Shown here: positions 35,351 through 45,404 of the stretch, piece by piece
Layout: the number at the start of each line of letters is the position of its first letter
How positions within the stretch are numbered: position 1 is the stretch's first letter
Assembly (NCBI RefSeq): GCF_000374585.1
Contig: NZ_KB894644.1
Coordinates: forward strand, 248,001 to 312,000
DNA: 64,000 nucleotides
Source of the DNA: Phocaeicola barnesiae DSM 18169 = JCM 13652
GTDB lineage: Bacteria > Bacteroidota > Bacteroidia > Bacteroidales > Bacteroidaceae
Direction: 5' to 3'
Notes under the pieces: model-generated
Database searches by the model: none
What the model was told of the DNA's origin: nothing
The model's input: only the letters and a program-made list of their open reading frames with translations
Position numbers and translations under genes: made by a program

Positions 35351-36265
35351 TTATTCCATGGGAAGAGGAGCTTCTGGGATGGATGCGGCCGTTGAATCTG
35401 TAGCTTCAGGGGCCTGGTCAATCAAATCCATGAACTGGTCAAGTTTCGGAGTGATGATAATCTGGGTACGACGATTGCGCTGTTTGCCTAAAGCGGTAGT
35501 GTTGTCTGCAATCGGGTTGTACTCGCCACGTCCGGCAGCTGTCAGGCGTTGTGGGTCAACTCCATATTTGTTCTGCAGTTCCTGTACGACAGAAGATGCA
35601 CGCAGGGTACTCAAATCCCAGTTGTTCCGGATATTCGGACGGGAAATCGGGTCTGTATCTGTATTTCCTTCTACCAGTACATCGTAGTCCTTGTAGTCTG
35701 TGATGATTTTGGCAATCTTGCTCAATGTTTCACCGGCACGTTCGTTGATTTCATAGCTTCCAGACTTATAAAGCATGTTGTCAGCCAAAGAAATGTAGAC
35801 TACCCCTTTCAGCACTTTGATATCCACTTCCTGCAATTCGTCTTTGGTGAGTGAACGGGTCAGGTTGTTGGTCAATACCATGTTCAAGGAATCAGACTTG
35901 TCCTTGGCTTCCACCAGCTGTTTGATGAACCGGTTTGAGGCATTGATTTCATCTACCAGTTTGGAGATGTTGATGTTCCCTTGCTGGATACTTTTGTCCA
36001 AAGAACCTTGCAGGGATGCGTAGGATGCCTTCAAGTCGGCATTGTTCTGTTGGGCTTCGGCCAACCGTTCCTCCAGACTTTTGATGTTTGCGCGGTTCTC
36101 GGCCAATGTAACCTGAGCCTGTTGGTAGGATTTGGACAAGTCGCTGTTTTCTGTCTGTAACTGACGATAGCTGGTCTGTAATTCTGCAAACTGCTTTTTG
36201 CTGACACAACCGGTTGCCAGGAAACAGCTTACAACAATCGGAACTAAATAATTAGTGCGTTTCAT
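35351..36265 (-). CDS. OmpA-family lipoprotein with coiled coil
   Basis: A 304-residue envelope protein: lipoprotein signal (lipobox LATGC, Cys 20), a coiled coil rich in Gln, Leu and Ala (about 25-130), and a C-terminal OmpA domain (about 150-275) that should bind peptidoglycan. The OmpA domain shows VLVEGNTDTDPIS, NNWDLSTLRASSVVQEL, LTAAGRGEYNPIADN and the NRRTQI motif. It likely tethers the outer membrane to the wall. It is 84 bases downstream of the AmpG-like gene and may be part of the same transcript, though no terminator or promoter is obvious in that gap. Confidence 0.9.
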   Translation of the reverse strand: MKRTNYLVPIVVSCFLATGCVSKKQFAELQTSYRQLQTENSDLSKSYQQAQVTLAENRANIKSLEERLAEAQQNNADLKASYASLQGSLDKSIQQGNINISKLVDEINASNRFIKQLVEAKDKSDSLNMVLTNNLTRSLTKDELQEVDIKVLKGVVYISLADNMLYKSGSYEINERAGETLSKIAKIITDYKDYDVLVEGNTDTDPISRPNIRNNWDLSTLRASSVVQELQNKYGVDPQRLTAAGRGEYNPIADNTTALGKQRNRRTQIIITPKLDQFMDLIDQAPEATDSTAASIPEAPLPME

Positions 36266-36349
36266 ACCTTTATATTGTTTAATAGGTTTTCTTTTTCTGT
36301 AGTTATATATTACGCTTATCGGACTGCAATATTCGGCAATTTTTCACAA

Positions 36350-37624
36350 TTATCCAACAACTTTCTTTCCAAAAGATGGGTCAATGCGTAAAAGAGCGGT
36401 AACTCCGAAGGTTACTAGGGTGCAGAGCATAATCCAAACGAAAAAGAGTTGATAGCCTAACAGTTCTTGCAGCTTACCGGCTATCATTCCAGGAAGCATC
36501 ATCCCCAATGCCATGAAAGCGGTACAGATGGCATAGTGGGCGGTCTTATGGAGACCATCGGCAAAATAAATCAGGTAGAGCATGTATGCCGTAAAGCCGA
36601 AACCGTATCCGAACTGCTCGATGAATATGCAGGCATTGATAATCCATAAATTCTGTGTCTGGAAATAACTGAGATAAACATAGACGGCATCCGGTAATGA
36701 AATGGCCCATACCATCGGCCAAAGCCAGCGTTTGAGCCCGTGACGGGCAACCGCTATACCTCCCGCTATACCTCCCAAGGTCAATCCGATGATACCGATG
36801 GTTCCTTGAACAAATCCTATCTGTTCGGTTGTCAATCCCAATCCTCCCTGTTCGATAGGGTCCAGCAGGAAGGGGATACCCATTTTAGCCAGTTGAGCTT
36901 CCGGCAGGCGGTAACAGAGCATGAACAGGATGGCGATTCCGGCCTGCTCTTTCTGGAAGAATGAACGGAAAGTGGATAGAAATTCCCCCAATATCCCTTG
37001 TATGGTAGTCTGACTTCCAGTCGGTTGGTCAGAGGATGGCCGTGGAAGTATGAATGTATGGTAAAGGTATAGAGCCAGAAAGAGTCCGGCCAATACGAAG
37101 AATGTGATACTCCAGGCATAGCTGATTCTTCCGGTGGTCTTTTCCAGATAACCGGCCAGCATAATCAGAACTCCTTGTCCGGCTATGGTGGCAATCCGAT
37201 AGAATGTACTGCGGATACCCACATAGAATGCTTGCTCATGAGGTGTAAGTCCAAGCATGTAGAACCCGTCGGCAGCAATGTCATGAGTGGCCGAGCTGAA
37301 AGCCATCAGCCAGAAGATAGCCAGGGTGGTTTGAAAAAAATGGGAGGTCGGAATGGTAAAGGCAATTCCCGCCAATCCGGCTCCGATCAATAACTGGGTG
37401 CTGACTATCCACCAGCGCTTGGTCTTGAGCAGGTCGACGAAAGGGCTCCACAGTGGTTTGATGACCCAAGGCAAGTTCAGCCAACTGGTATACAAGGCTA
37501 TATCCGTGTTTGAGATTCCCAAACGCTTGTACATGACGAGGGAAAGAATCATGACTGCTACATAGGGTAGCCCTTCGGCAAAGTATAGGGAAGGTACCCA
37601 GGTCCAAGGAGAATTCTTCTTCAT
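36350..37624 (-). CDS. AmpG-like MFS transporter
   Basis: A 424-residue major-facilitator protein with about twelve membrane segments. FAEGLPYVAVMILSLVMYK at the N-terminus, LPWVIKPLWSPFVD and SSATHDIAADGFYM are the signature stretches of the AmpG family, which imports anhydro-muropeptides released during wall turnover. It is the last gene of a three-gene operon, 11 bases after the SpoIID-like gene. With that neighbour and the glycosyltransferase/HIT fusion it suggests import and handling of wall fragments. Substrate is inferred from family, not proven. Confidence 0.87.
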   Translation of the reverse strand: MKKNSPWTWVPSLYFAEGLPYVAVMILSLVMYKRLGISNTDIALYTSWLNLPWVIKPLWSPFVDLLKTKRWWIVSTQLLIGAGLAGIAFTIPTSHFFQTTLAIFWLMAFSSATHDIAADGFYMLGLTPHEQAFYVGIRSTFYRIATIAGQGVLIMLAGYLEKTTGRISYAWSITFFVLAGLFLALYLYHTFILPRPSSDQPTGSQTTIQGILGEFLSTFRSFFQKEQAGIAILFMLCYRLPEAQLAKMGIPFLLDPIEQGGLGLTTEQIGFVQGTIGIIGLTLGGIAGGIAVARHGLKRWLWPMVWAISLPDAVYVYLSYFQTQNLWIINACIFIEQFGYGFGFTAYMLYLIYFADGLHKTAHYAICTAFMALGMMLPGMIAGKLQELLGYQLFFVWIMLCTLVTFGVTALLRIDPSFGKKVVG

Positions 37625-37635
37625 CCGGTAATGTA

Positions 37636-38946
37636 TTAATAGAGTTTGCGGATTTTCGCTTCTTTATAATAATGTAAGAGGATATCGTCGTAGGCATATC
37701 CTTTTTCTCCCATGACGGCAGCTCCTATCTGGCATAGTCCGACTCCGTGTCCCCATCCGGCACCGGTCAGCTCGAACCAGGAAGGAACTCCTCCTTCTTC
37801 AGGTCCTTTATCTACTACAAAGGCCGAGCTGAAAAGATGTGTTTCCGATAATGTTCGTCTGATTTCCAGTTCCTTGCCTATCGTAAATGTCTTCAGGGTC
37901 CCCACAATCTTCAATTTGCTGATACGGCCGGATTTTCCTCGTTCGACAGGTATCAGGTCGATAATCTGCCCATAATCACAATGGCTTCTGCTGCGTATCA
38001 GTTCTGTCAGTTCATCTTGGGTATACCGTACTTTCCAGCGGTAGAAATCGGTGGTTTCCTGATCGTAGTTGTTCAATATCTGCGAAAGGACATGTGCGTC
38101 TCTGGTATTGCAATAAGATTCAGGGGCTGTACGAATCCAGGCTTCTGCCTGCTTTTCGTCTGTCAGGTCTGGAATCGTCTGATCTTTTCCGCTGTCCCGT
38201 ATGGCACTCAGGTAAGGAAAATCCTTGTTCTCCCAGCAGTAACTGAATTCTTCGGTCACGCCGCCACAGCATTTGGAGAAACGGGCATCGCAGATGGTAT
38301 TTTCGTACATAAGTACCTGTCCGCGGGTGGCTTTCACAGCTTCTGCTACGGTCTGATTGGAGGCCTTGGTGATTCCTTGGTAACGCTGGCAATGGTCGTC
38401 TGCACATACGTCGAAGATGGTATGGTCTTCGCGGTCGTACCAACGGATGTATTCGGTTTCTGTTTTGGTAAAAGGGAAGAACCCGCTGTCTTTCTGGCTA
38501 AGGGCCTGTCTTTTTTCTATCTGGGCGAGCAACCAGCTGCGGGAGATGACAGCATGGGCTTTCAGAAATTCCAGTGAAGACGTAGCATTCATTTCGGAAG
38601 AAATGACACTGGTGAGGTAGGCCTCTACCGGAAGCTGGTTGATGGCTGTAATTTTACCTTCGTCCACAACCAGTTTCAATGTTCCTAGAAACGTCTGGGT
38701 TTCCTGGCGCTCCCAGTGGAAATGGATACCGATGGTGACATCCTCCAGCGCAAAAGATGCCTGTTCTTCCAAGGGGTGGAAGGTGAGTTCACGATAGACT
38801 TCTCCGTTCCAGAGGATACCTCCTTCGTGGAACGATACGCATTGTGGACCGGAAACGGTTGTTCCTTTGGCATGGTACAAGGCATGAAGGGTAAAATGTA
38901 TTTCTTGGGCGTTGACGATGCCCACACTTATTTCGGGTTCTGTCAT
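37636..38946 (-). CDS. SpoIID/LytB-domain protein lacking a signal peptide
   Basis: A 436-residue protein with a SpoIID/LytB domain over about residues 80-430. Family hallmarks are [20 protein letters not shown] (the conserved YL.SVI..EM), [29 protein letters not shown] and [20 protein letters not shown] near the end. SpoIID proteins are lytic transglycosylases that cut bare glycan strands outside the membrane. This one starts [18 protein letters not shown] with no signal or anchor, so it appears cytoplasmic. With an AmpG-like importer next door it may act on imported wall fragments. Overlaps the upstream gene by 4 bases. Confidence 0.88.
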   Translation of the reverse strand: MTEPEISVGIVNAQEIHFTLHALYHAKGTTVSGPQCVSFHEGGILWNGEVYRELTFHPLEEQASFALEDVTIGIHFHWERQETQTFLGTLKLVVDEGKITAINQLPVEAYLTSVISSEMNATSSLEFLKAHAVISRSWLLAQIEKRQALSQKDSGFFPFTKTETEYIRWYDREDHTIFDVCADDHCQRYQGITKASNQTVAEAVKATRGQVLMYENTICDARFSKCCGGVTEEFSYCWENKDFPYLSAIRDSGKDQTIPDLTDEKQAEAWIRTAPESYCNTRDAHVLSQILNNYDQETTDFYRWKVRYTQDELTELIRSRSHCDYGQIIDLIPVERGKSGRISKLKIVGTLKTFTIGKELEIRRTLSETHLFSSAFVVDKGPEEGGVPSWFELTGAGWGHGVGLCQIGAAVMGEKGYAYDDILLHYYKEAKIRKLY

Positions 38947-41366
38947 AATGATACTTCGTTATAAATCTGTAACAGTTGATTCTCGGAGATTTTATCGTAA
39001 TCTTCTTTTCGTGGTACTACCAACAGTCCGCTCATATCCAATGCTCCGGGGCTGACCATGATACATTCGTCACCTTCGGCCGTATAGCAGGACGGACGAT
39101 GGGCTGTCCGTGGAAAATACGCTGCTACGTAATTTCCTTGACGATCTGTCCAGGCAAAGAGATTGTACCTGGGCTCGGTTTCTCCCGGATAGAGTGGCAA
39201 TGTCTCCAGAAATTCTTTCAACAGGCGGAGGCTCGTTTCTGCTTTTCCTTCGGTGATGAAAGCCTGGATAGGACAGATGAAATTGTCTATCCGGTAGCCT
39301 TTGCAGAGGGTGTTGTCGGCTTGTACTTCGTAGCCGGTCAGACAGGCGCTTTCCATCAGACGGTCCCATTGGCGGATGAAAGGAATGTCTTTTTGCTGTG
39401 CGGCCTGGAAATGGAAATGGTCGGGGGCTGAAGCTCCGCATTTTGCTCCGTTATAAAAAATGGTGTAGCCGGGTGCGAAATGTTCGTTGAACCAGGTGAC
39501 CAATCGTCCAGGAAGCTGTCTCTCGTTTTTGTCTGCCAGTGTCTGCCACTGGTGCTTTTCGGAAGAAATCGTCAGATGGCCTGGAAGAATCGGATAAGGG
39601 TTGATGCGCACGTCGAAGGCTTCGTCCAGGTTGATACGGATACTTTCCTGTTCGGCTGGTTTGTTCTCCAGGCAAAGAAAACATGGGCGTGCCTCTAATG
39701 AAGCTTTGTCCAGTTTGGCAAGAGTCGAGATGGCTCGTGCCGGGTTGAACTGGATGATAAGGGTGTTTCCATCAATATGAAGTTCCCGGGTCTGCACTTG
39801 TTTCAGTGCTTCGTGGTTCTTGCGTGCCAATTCCCAAGAGGCAAGCTGACTTTGGATAAAGTCGGGGCCTGTCCAAGCCTGGTTGTCAGGTCTCGATTGC
39901 CGAAGCAGTTCTTGTCTTTTTTTGATTTCAAGGGTACGAAGACTGTCTTTGTAGCTGTTGTTCTGGTTGGTTTTTTCAATGCTGAGTGCAGCATCAGAAT
40001 TCCCTTCCCAACGGCGGCAGAGATACAGCACATCATAGATTCTTCCGATTCGGTAAGTACGTGAAAATGCCAGTCCTAACGCATAATCTTCTCCATAGCT
40101 TGTGTTGGGCACGCGGATGTCTCTAAGTAGGGGAGTATAAAAGGCCCTGGGAGCTCCCAAGCCGTTGATGCGCAGAGCATTGTTGTGGCCGTTGGTATCG
40201 GTCCATTCCTTGTGGTCGATGATACCGGGAGGCAGGGTGTTCAATTGAAAATCTGTCATCCGGTAGGAACCGATGACCATGGCACACTTTTCCTGGTGGA
40301 ATTTATCGACAATCCGTTGCAGGGTGTCAGGACCGCTGTACAAGTCATCGCTGTCCAACTGAATGGCAAAGCGTCCGCATGCCGGATGGTTGACAGCCAG
40401 GTTCCAGCATCCGCCGATACCTAAGTCAGTCTGTTCAGGAATCAAGTGGATCAGCTGTGGGTAACGGTTCGCATAATCGGCTATAATTTCACTGGTTCCG
40501 TCAGTAGAATGGTTGTCTGCGATAATCAGGTTGAAGGGGAATGAGGTCACCTGTTCCAGTACGGAGCGGATGGCATCTTCGATGGTACGGACACGGTTCC
40601 TTACCGGAATAATGACCGATGCTTCCGTTTCAAACTCATCCTGGAAATTGATTTCCCGGGTGACAGGAGGCAGGTAAGCGCCTATCTGCTTCAGGTGCCA
40701 GGTGAATGCAGCTTCCCGTTCTATTTGGGTCTCCCGGTTGCGTGGGTCTACGTAATCGAACTGTTTCTCGCCAGACTTACGGGTGTCTTCTTCGATTTCC
40801 GTATAAAGATATTCCCGGATATGAACAAGCCGGAACATGCGGCTGATGGACAAGCGTAAGGCATACAGGGCGGATCTGTTGTAGGAAGGTTGGGCTTCCA
40901 ATTGATGGATGCCTTGCAGAAAGCGGTTGGTCGGGAACAATAACAATGAGCCGAAATCAAAATCATCGCGTACGCTACCCAGCTGGTAATCAATGACCGG
41001 ATGTGCCTTCCGTTCACCCTTTATCCATTGGTAATGGTCGGCATACACCATGCCCGTATCGGGTGTGGAGGCGTAGTCAACGAGTCGCTCCAGAGCCATG
41101 TACCCCAATTCCAGGGATTGACTTTTGGTATAAAGTAACAGGAACGGGGTATCGGCGTGTGCGGCTATCTGGTGGAAAGTATGGGTGGAGAATAAATCTT
41201 CTACAACCAGTTGTGTGCATGGGGCTGGTATCTCTTCGTCATTTAACGGTGACTGTACCAACAGGTATATATGCGCAACCCGTGGGTGACGCATGAATGC
41301 CTCCAAAGTTCTATTGGGTTGACATTCATGGCTATATGGCATGAAACAAGTGATGTCTTTTTTCAT
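38943..41366 (-). CDS. Tandem GT2-like glycosyltransferase fused to a HIT-type (DUF4922) domain
   Basis: An 807-residue cytoplasmic fusion. Residues 1-240 look like a diverged GT-A domain ([29 protein letters not shown]). Residues 249-460 are a clear GT2 domain ([25 protein letters not shown], acidic site LDSDD at 337-341). Residues about 545-807 are DUF4922, related to HIT-fold nucleotidyl transferases/phosphorylases, with the catalytic-type motif DHFHFQA (His 650 and 652). The protein may transfer a sugar and make or break a sugar-nucleotide or phospho-sugar bond. It heads an operon with SpoIID-like and AmpG-like genes, so its sugar could derive from peptidoglycan. Exact reaction unknown. 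Confidence 0.85.
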   Translation of the reverse strand: MKKDITCFMPYSHECQPNRTLEAFMRHPRVAHIYLLVQSPLNDEEIPAPCTQLVVEDLFSTHTFHQIAAHADTPFLLLYTKSQSLELGYMALERLVDYASTPDTGMVYADHYQWIKGERKAHPVIDYQLGSVRDDFDFGSLLLFPTNRFLQGIHQLEAQPSYNRSALYALRLSISRMFRLVHIREYLYTEIEEDTRKSGEKQFDYVDPRNRETQIEREAAFTWHLKQIGAYLPPVTREINFQDEFETEASVIIPVRNRVRTIEDAIRSVLEQVTSFPFNLIIADNHSTDGTSEIIADYANRYPQLIHLIPEQTDLGIGGCWNLAVNHPACGRFAIQLDSDDLYSGPDTLQRIVDKFHQEKCAMVIGSYRMTDFQLNTLPPGIIDHKEWTDTNGHNNALRINGLGAPRAFYTPLLRDIRVPNTSYGEDYALGLAFSRTYRIGRIYDVLYLCRRWEGNSDAALSIEKTNQNNSYKDSLRTLEIKKRQELLRQSRPDNQAWTGPDFIQSQLASWELARKNHEALKQVQTRELHIDGNTLIIQFNPARAISTLAKLDKASLEARPCFLCLENKPAEQESIRINLDEAFDVRINPYPILPGHLTISSEKHQWQTLADKNERQLPGRLVTWFNEHFAPGYTIFYNGAKCGASAPDHFHFQAAQQKDIPFIRQWDRLMESACLTGYEVQADNTLCKGYRIDNFICPIQAFITEGKAETSLRLLKEFLETLPLYPGETEPRYNLFAWTDRQGNYVAAYFPRTAHRPSCYTAEGDECIMVSPGALDMSGLLVVPRKEDYDKISENQLLQIYNEVSL

Positions 41367-41386
41367 ATTTAATATATTTATACGGG

Positions 41387-41394
41387 CAAAGATA
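41387..41394 (-). promoter_or_regulatory. -7 element of the GT/HIT-SpoIID-AmpG operon
   Basis: TATCTTTG on the minus strand, 20 bases before the ATG at 41366. It lies back to back with the rlmN promoter. Confidence 0.65.
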
Positions 41395-41417
41395 GGGATT
41401 TATATCTTTTTTTTGCC

Positions 41418-41425
41418 TAAATTTG
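41418..41425 (+). promoter_or_regulatory. -7 element of the rlmN operon
   Basis: TAAATTTG, exact consensus, 21 bases before the rlmN ATG; a second copy of the same octamer lies at 41431-41438. Confidence 0.55.
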
Positions 41426-41446
41426 TACGCTAAATTTGAATCGATA

Positions 41447-42496
41447 ATGAGTACGACTAAAATTCCGTTGTTAGGAAAAACACTGGATGAACTGAAAACG
41501 TTGGTCGCAGAACTGGGAATGCCGAAATTTACAGCGAACCAGCTTGCTTCGTGGATGTATGAAAAGAAAGTAGCTTCGATAGATGAAATGACGAACCTGT
41601 CATTGAAGAACAGGGAGCTGTTGAAGGAAAATTACGAAGTGGGAGCTTCTGCACCCGTTCACGAGATGCGCTCGGTAGACGGTACTGTGAAATACCTTTT
41701 CCGTACTCCGGAAGGTGATTACATAGAATCTGTATATATCCCAGATGATGATAGGGCTACCTTGTGTGTGTCTTCGCAGGTAGGTTGTAAAATGAACTGC
41801 AAATTCTGTATGACAGGTAAGCAGGGCTATACTGCCAGTCTGACGGCTGCTCAGATATTGAATCAGATTTATTCCATTCCGGAGCGGGACACCTTGACCA
41901 ATGTGGTTTTTATGGGAATGGGAGAGCCTTTCGATAATTTGGACGAAGTGTTGCGTGCCTTGACGGTGCTGACGGCCGATTATGGGTATCAGTGGAGTCC
42001 GAAGCGTATTACTGTTTCCTCAGTAGGCTTACGCAAGGGACTGGTTCGGTTCCTGGAAGAGAGTGACTGTCACCTGGCTATCAGTCTGCATTCTCCGTTC
42101 CCGGCGCAACGTCGCGAACTGATGCCGGCCGAAAAAGCTTTTTCCATTACGGAGATGGTAGAAATCCTCCGTCGGTACGATTTCAGCAAACAGCGTCGCC
42201 TCTCTTTTGAATACATTGTATTCAAGGGAGTAAATGACAGCCTGGTATATGCGAAAGAACTGGTCCGCCTTTTACGCGGTCTGGATTGCCGGATGAACCT
42301 GATTCGTTTCCATGCAATCCCGAATGTGGATTTGGAGGGGACAGACATGGATTCAATGATTGCTTTCCGCGATTATCTGACGGCTCATGGCCTGTTTGCT
42401 ACTATCCGTGCTTCCCGTGGGGAAGATATTTTTGCTGCCTGCGGCATGTTGTCTACAGCCAAGCAACAGGCAGAGAAGAATGCAGATAATAACTAA
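41447..42496 (+). CDS. rlmN: Dual-specificity RNA methyltransferase RlmN
   Basis: A 349-residue radical-SAM enzyme methylating C2 of A2503 in 23S rRNA and A37 in some tRNAs. The start is set at the ATG at 41447 (MSTTKIPLLGKTLDELK) since the upstream TTG lies within the promoter. The cluster cysteines are in GCKMNCKFCMTG (C-x3-C-x2-C), and FMGMGEPFDN and the late catalytic Cys in FAACGML are as expected. First gene of a long plus-strand run leading into pdxA and the lipid genes. Confidence 0.95.
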   Translation: MSTTKIPLLGKTLDELKTLVAELGMPKFTANQLASWMYEKKVASIDEMTNLSLKNRELLKENYEVGASAPVHEMRSVDGTVKYLFRTPEGDYIESVYIPDDDRATLCVSSQVGCKMNCKFCMTGKQGYTASLTAAQILNQIYSIPERDTLTNVVFMGMGEPFDNLDEVLRALTVLTADYGYQWSPKRITVSSVGLRKGLVRFLEESDCHLAISLHSPFPAQRRELMPAEKAFSITEMVEILRRYDFSKQRRLSFEYIVFKGVNDSLVYAKELVRLLRGLDCRMNLIRFHAIPNVDLEGTDMDSMIAFRDYLTAHGLFATIRASRGEDIFAACGMLSTAKQQAEKNADNN

Positions 42497-42508
42497 TTTT
42501 CAATACTT

Positions 42509-43582
42509 ATGAAACGTTTTGCCTTTTATTTGAGCTTTGCATTGATGGTATTGGTGCTGGCTTCTTGTCACAAAGATGGTAAAAGTATTGTTACACCGGT
42601 ATCCAGCGGCCGTCCTTATGAAGTGTTGGTGGTAGCTGATGATAAATGTTGGAACAGTCCAGACAGTGCTCTCTTTCATGTGCTCGATACAGATGTTCCG
42701 GGATTGCCGCAGCCGGAGCGTTCTTTCCGGATTTCCCGGGTGCGCCCTGACTATTTTGACCGTACGATGCGCTTGTTCCGTAACATCATTATTGTAGATA
42801 TTCAGGATATCTATACGCAAACCAAGTTCAAATATACCCGTGACGCATATTCTTCTCCACAGATGATTATGACTATCCAGTCGCCGAGTCAGCAGGAGTT
42901 TGCCGAATATGTAGCTAAAAACGGACAAGTCATCATTGATTTCTTTACCCGTGCGGAAATGAATCGTGAAGTGAAGCTGTTGGAAAAGAAACATAATGAA
43001 ACATTGTCTACTAAAGTACAAAGCCTGTTTGATTGTGATATCTGGATGCCGGTCGAGCTTTCCTCTTATAAGGTGGGACAACAGTTCTTGTGGGCTTCCA
43101 GCAATCTGAATGATTTGAACTTTGTGATTTACTCCTATCCGTATACCAGCAAAGAAACCTTTACAAAGGCATATTTTATTGAGAAACGAGACTCTGTGAT
43201 GAAAGCAAATATTCCTGGATCCAAAGAAGGTATGTATATGGTTACTGCCGATTCAATCTTCGTGGATGCCCGTAACATTGCGGTGCAGGGGGATTATGCC
43301 TATGAAGTGCGTGGATTGTGGGAGATGGAGAACGATGCGATGGGCGGTCCGTTTGTATCACATGCCCGTGTAGACCGTGCCAATGGAAGGGTTATCGTGG
43401 TAGAAGGATTTGTCTATAATCCGGGAAAACTGAAACGTGACCAGATCCGCAAACTGAATGCTGCTCTTTATACCTTGAAATTACCTCAGGAAAAAGAAGT
43501 GGGTGAACTTCCGGTAGACAATCAGATAACGGAAGAGAATGTGGCTAAAGATAATGAACAACAGACAAACAAGGAAAAATAA
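42509..43582 (+). CDS. DUF4837 family lipoprotein
   Basis: A 357-residue exported lipoprotein (lipobox LASC, Cys 20) of the Bacteroidota family DUF4837; function unknown. Markers include SSGRPYEVLVVADDKCW after the signal, the central RPDYFDRTMRLFRNIIIVDI, and DNFxxY-like text later (YAYEVRGLWEMENDAMGGPF). It ends in a polar tail. It lies 12 bases after rlmN and 3 bases before pdxA. The same trio is a common order in Bacteroides, which hints at shared transcription more than shared function. Confidence 0.88.
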   Translation: MKRFAFYLSFALMVLVLASCHKDGKSIVTPVSSGRPYEVLVVADDKCWNSPDSALFHVLDTDVPGLPQPERSFRISRVRPDYFDRTMRLFRNIIIVDIQDIYTQTKFKYTRDAYSSPQMIMTIQSPSQQEFAEYVAKNGQVIIDFFTRAEMNREVKLLEKKHNETLSTKVQSLFDCDIWMPVELSSYKVGQQFLWASSNLNDLNFVIYSYPYTSKETFTKAYFIEKRDSVMKANIPGSKEGMYMVTADSIFVDARNIAVQGDYAYEVRGLWEMENDAMGGPFVSHARVDRANGRVIVVEGFVYNPGKLKRDQIRKLNAALYTLKLPQEKEVGELPVDNQITEENVAKDNEQQTNKEK

Positions 43583-43585
43583 CTC

Positions 43586-44677
43586 ATGGAAGAACGGAAG
43601 ATAAGAGTAGGTATTACTCATGGAGATATAAATGGAGTGGGGTATGAGGTGATTCTGAAGGCATTCTCTGACCCTACCATGTTGGAGTTGTGTACACCTA
43701 TTATATATGGCTCACCCAAGGTTGCCGCATATCATCGCAAGGCGATGGATATACAGACTACATTCAGTATTGTCAATTCGAGAGCAGACATACAGGATGG
43801 ACGGGTGAATATCCTGAACTGTACGGAAGACGAGTTGAAGGTTGAACTGACCAAACCGACTGCAGAGGCCGGAAAGGCTGCACTCAGCGCACTGGAAAAA
43901 GCGTTGCAGGATTACCGGGAAGGCGTCTTTGATGTACTGGTAACAGCTCCTATCAACAAGCATACCATTCAGTCGGATACATTCCATTTCCCGGGACATA
44001 CGGAATACATTGAGGAGCGCGTAGGAAAAGGTGAGAAGGCTTTGATGATTCTGTTGAAAGATGATTTCCGTGTTGCTTTGGTTACCGGTCATATTCCGGT
44101 CAGTGAAATTTCGAGAACCTTGACCAAAGAGCTGATTATGGAAAAAATGGCCATCTTCCATCGCTCCTTGAAGCAGGATTTCGGAATTGACAGTCCACGT
44201 ATCGCTGTCTTGTCATTAAATCCGCATGCGGGTGATGAAGGATTGATTGGTACTGAAGAACAGACAGTAATCATTCCGGCCATGCAGGAAATGATGGCCA
44301 AGGGAGTACTGTGTTTCGGACCATATCCGGCAGACGGATTCATGGGTTCTGGTAATTATGCACATTTTGATGGCATTCTGGCGATGTATCACGACCAGGG
44401 ACTGGCTCCGTTCAAGGCTTTGGCTATGGATGAAGGAGTCAACTTTACCGCGGGGCTGCCGATTGTCCGTACTTCGCCGGCTCATGGTACGGCTTATGAT
44501 ATAGCCGGACAAGGTATTGCTTCCGAAGATTCTTTCCGTCAGGCCATTTATGTTGCACTGGATGTGTTCCGTAACCGCCAGATTGAGCGTGAAATCAATG
44601 CCCGTCCGCTGCGTAAGCAGTATTATGAGAAACGTGATGACAGTGATAAATTGAAATTAGATATAGTAGAAGAATAA
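43586..44677 (+). CDS. pdxA: 4-hydroxythreonine-4-phosphate dehydrogenase
   Basis: A 363-residue NAD-dependent enzyme of the DXP-dependent pyridoxal phosphate pathway. Visible markers are GITHGDINGVGYEVILKAF at the start, TAPINKHTIQ, and the metal-binding His residues in FPGHTEYIE, LNPHAGDEGLIG and MYHDQGLAPFKAL. NFTAGLPIVRTSPAHGTAYD is the usual end motif. Three bases separate it from the preceding and from the following gene, so it shares a transcript with the nucleotidyltransferase that opens the lipid-related set. Confidence 0.95.
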   Translation: MEERKIRVGITHGDINGVGYEVILKAFSDPTMLELCTPIIYGSPKVAAYHRKAMDIQTTFSIVNSRADIQDGRVNILNCTEDELKVELTKPTAEAGKAALSALEKALQDYREGVFDVLVTAPINKHTIQSDTFHFPGHTEYIEERVGKGEKALMILLKDDFRVALVTGHIPVSEISRTLTKELIMEKMAIFHRSLKQDFGIDSPRIAVLSLNPHAGDEGLIGTEEQTVIIPAMQEMMAKGVLCFGPYPADGFMGSGNYAHFDGILAMYHDQGLAPFKALAMDEGVNFTAGLPIVRTSPAHGTAYDIAGQGIASEDSFRQAIYVALDVFRNRQIEREINARPLRKQYYEKRDDSDKLKLDIVEE

Positions 44678-44680
44678 GAC

Positions 44681-45388
44681 ATGAAATTTGCGATTATATC
44701 TGCCGGGGAGGGCTCAAGGCTCTCCCAGGAAGGTGTTGCTTTGCCGAAACCGTTGGTACAGTTGAATGGAATGGCCATGATTGATCGCCTGGTCCATATT
44801 TTTGCCCAGAATGGGGCCGAGCAGGTGGTGATTATCATTAACAACGAGGTAGCGCTTACCAAGGAGCATGTAGCAGCATTGAAAGAGACAGCGGAAGTGC
44901 CGTTGGAAGTGATTGTGAAGACGACCCCAAGCTCAATGCACAGTTTCTATGAATTGAGCCGTTTCCTGAAAGGCGACAAGTTTTGTCTGACGACGGTCGA
45001 TACGATTTTCCGCGAGGACGAATTCGCCGCGTTTATTGAAGCTTTCAAGGCTTCCGGCAAGGACGGAATGATGGCTGTAACCGATTACATAGACGACGAA
45101 AAGCCGTTGTATATCTCGACAGACGAGAAATTGAATATTACAGGATTCCATGATGCCGCTACACCGGATTGCCGTTATATATCAGGAGGAATCTATTGCT
45201 TGACGCCAAAGGCTATCGATACTTTGGAGAAATGTATGGAAAAAGGCATGTCGCGCATGCGTAATTTCCAGCGTCAGCTGGTGGCTGACGGTTTGCAGTT
45301 GGAGGCTTACCCGTTCAGTAAGATTCTGGATGTGGATCATGCCAGCGATATTGTAAAGGCTGAGGCCTTTTTAAATCATAAAGAATAA
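44681..45388 (+). CDS. Sugar/polyol-phosphate nucleotidyltransferase
   Basis: A 235-residue single-domain nucleotidyltransferase. The signature is at the N-terminus (IISAGEGSRLSQ, then ALPKPLVQLNG); the metal-binding Asp is in CLTTVDTIF. The size fits cytidylyl- or uridylyltransferases acting on a small phosphate, such as inositol-1-phosphate cytidylyltransferase (IPCT). Downstream genes encode an ATP-grasp ligase, a CDP-alcohol phosphatidyltransferase and a membrane protein, and an inositol-phosphate synthase follows 6 kb on. I infer that it makes an activated polyol (possibly CDP-inositol) for lipid headgroups, but the substrate is not proven. Confidence 0.82.
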   Translation: MKFAIISAGEGSRLSQEGVALPKPLVQLNGMAMIDRLVHIFAQNGAEQVVIIINNEVALTKEHVAALKETAEVPLEVIVKTTPSSMHSFYELSRFLKGDKFCLTTVDTIFREDEFAAFIEAFKASGKDGMMAVTDYIDDEKPLYISTDEKLNITGFHDAATPDCRYISGGIYCLTPKAIDTLEKCMEKGMSRMRNFQRQLVADGLQLEAYPFSKILDVDHASDIVKAEAFLNHKE

Positions 45389-45404
45389 TCATTAAAAGAA
45401 AGAG

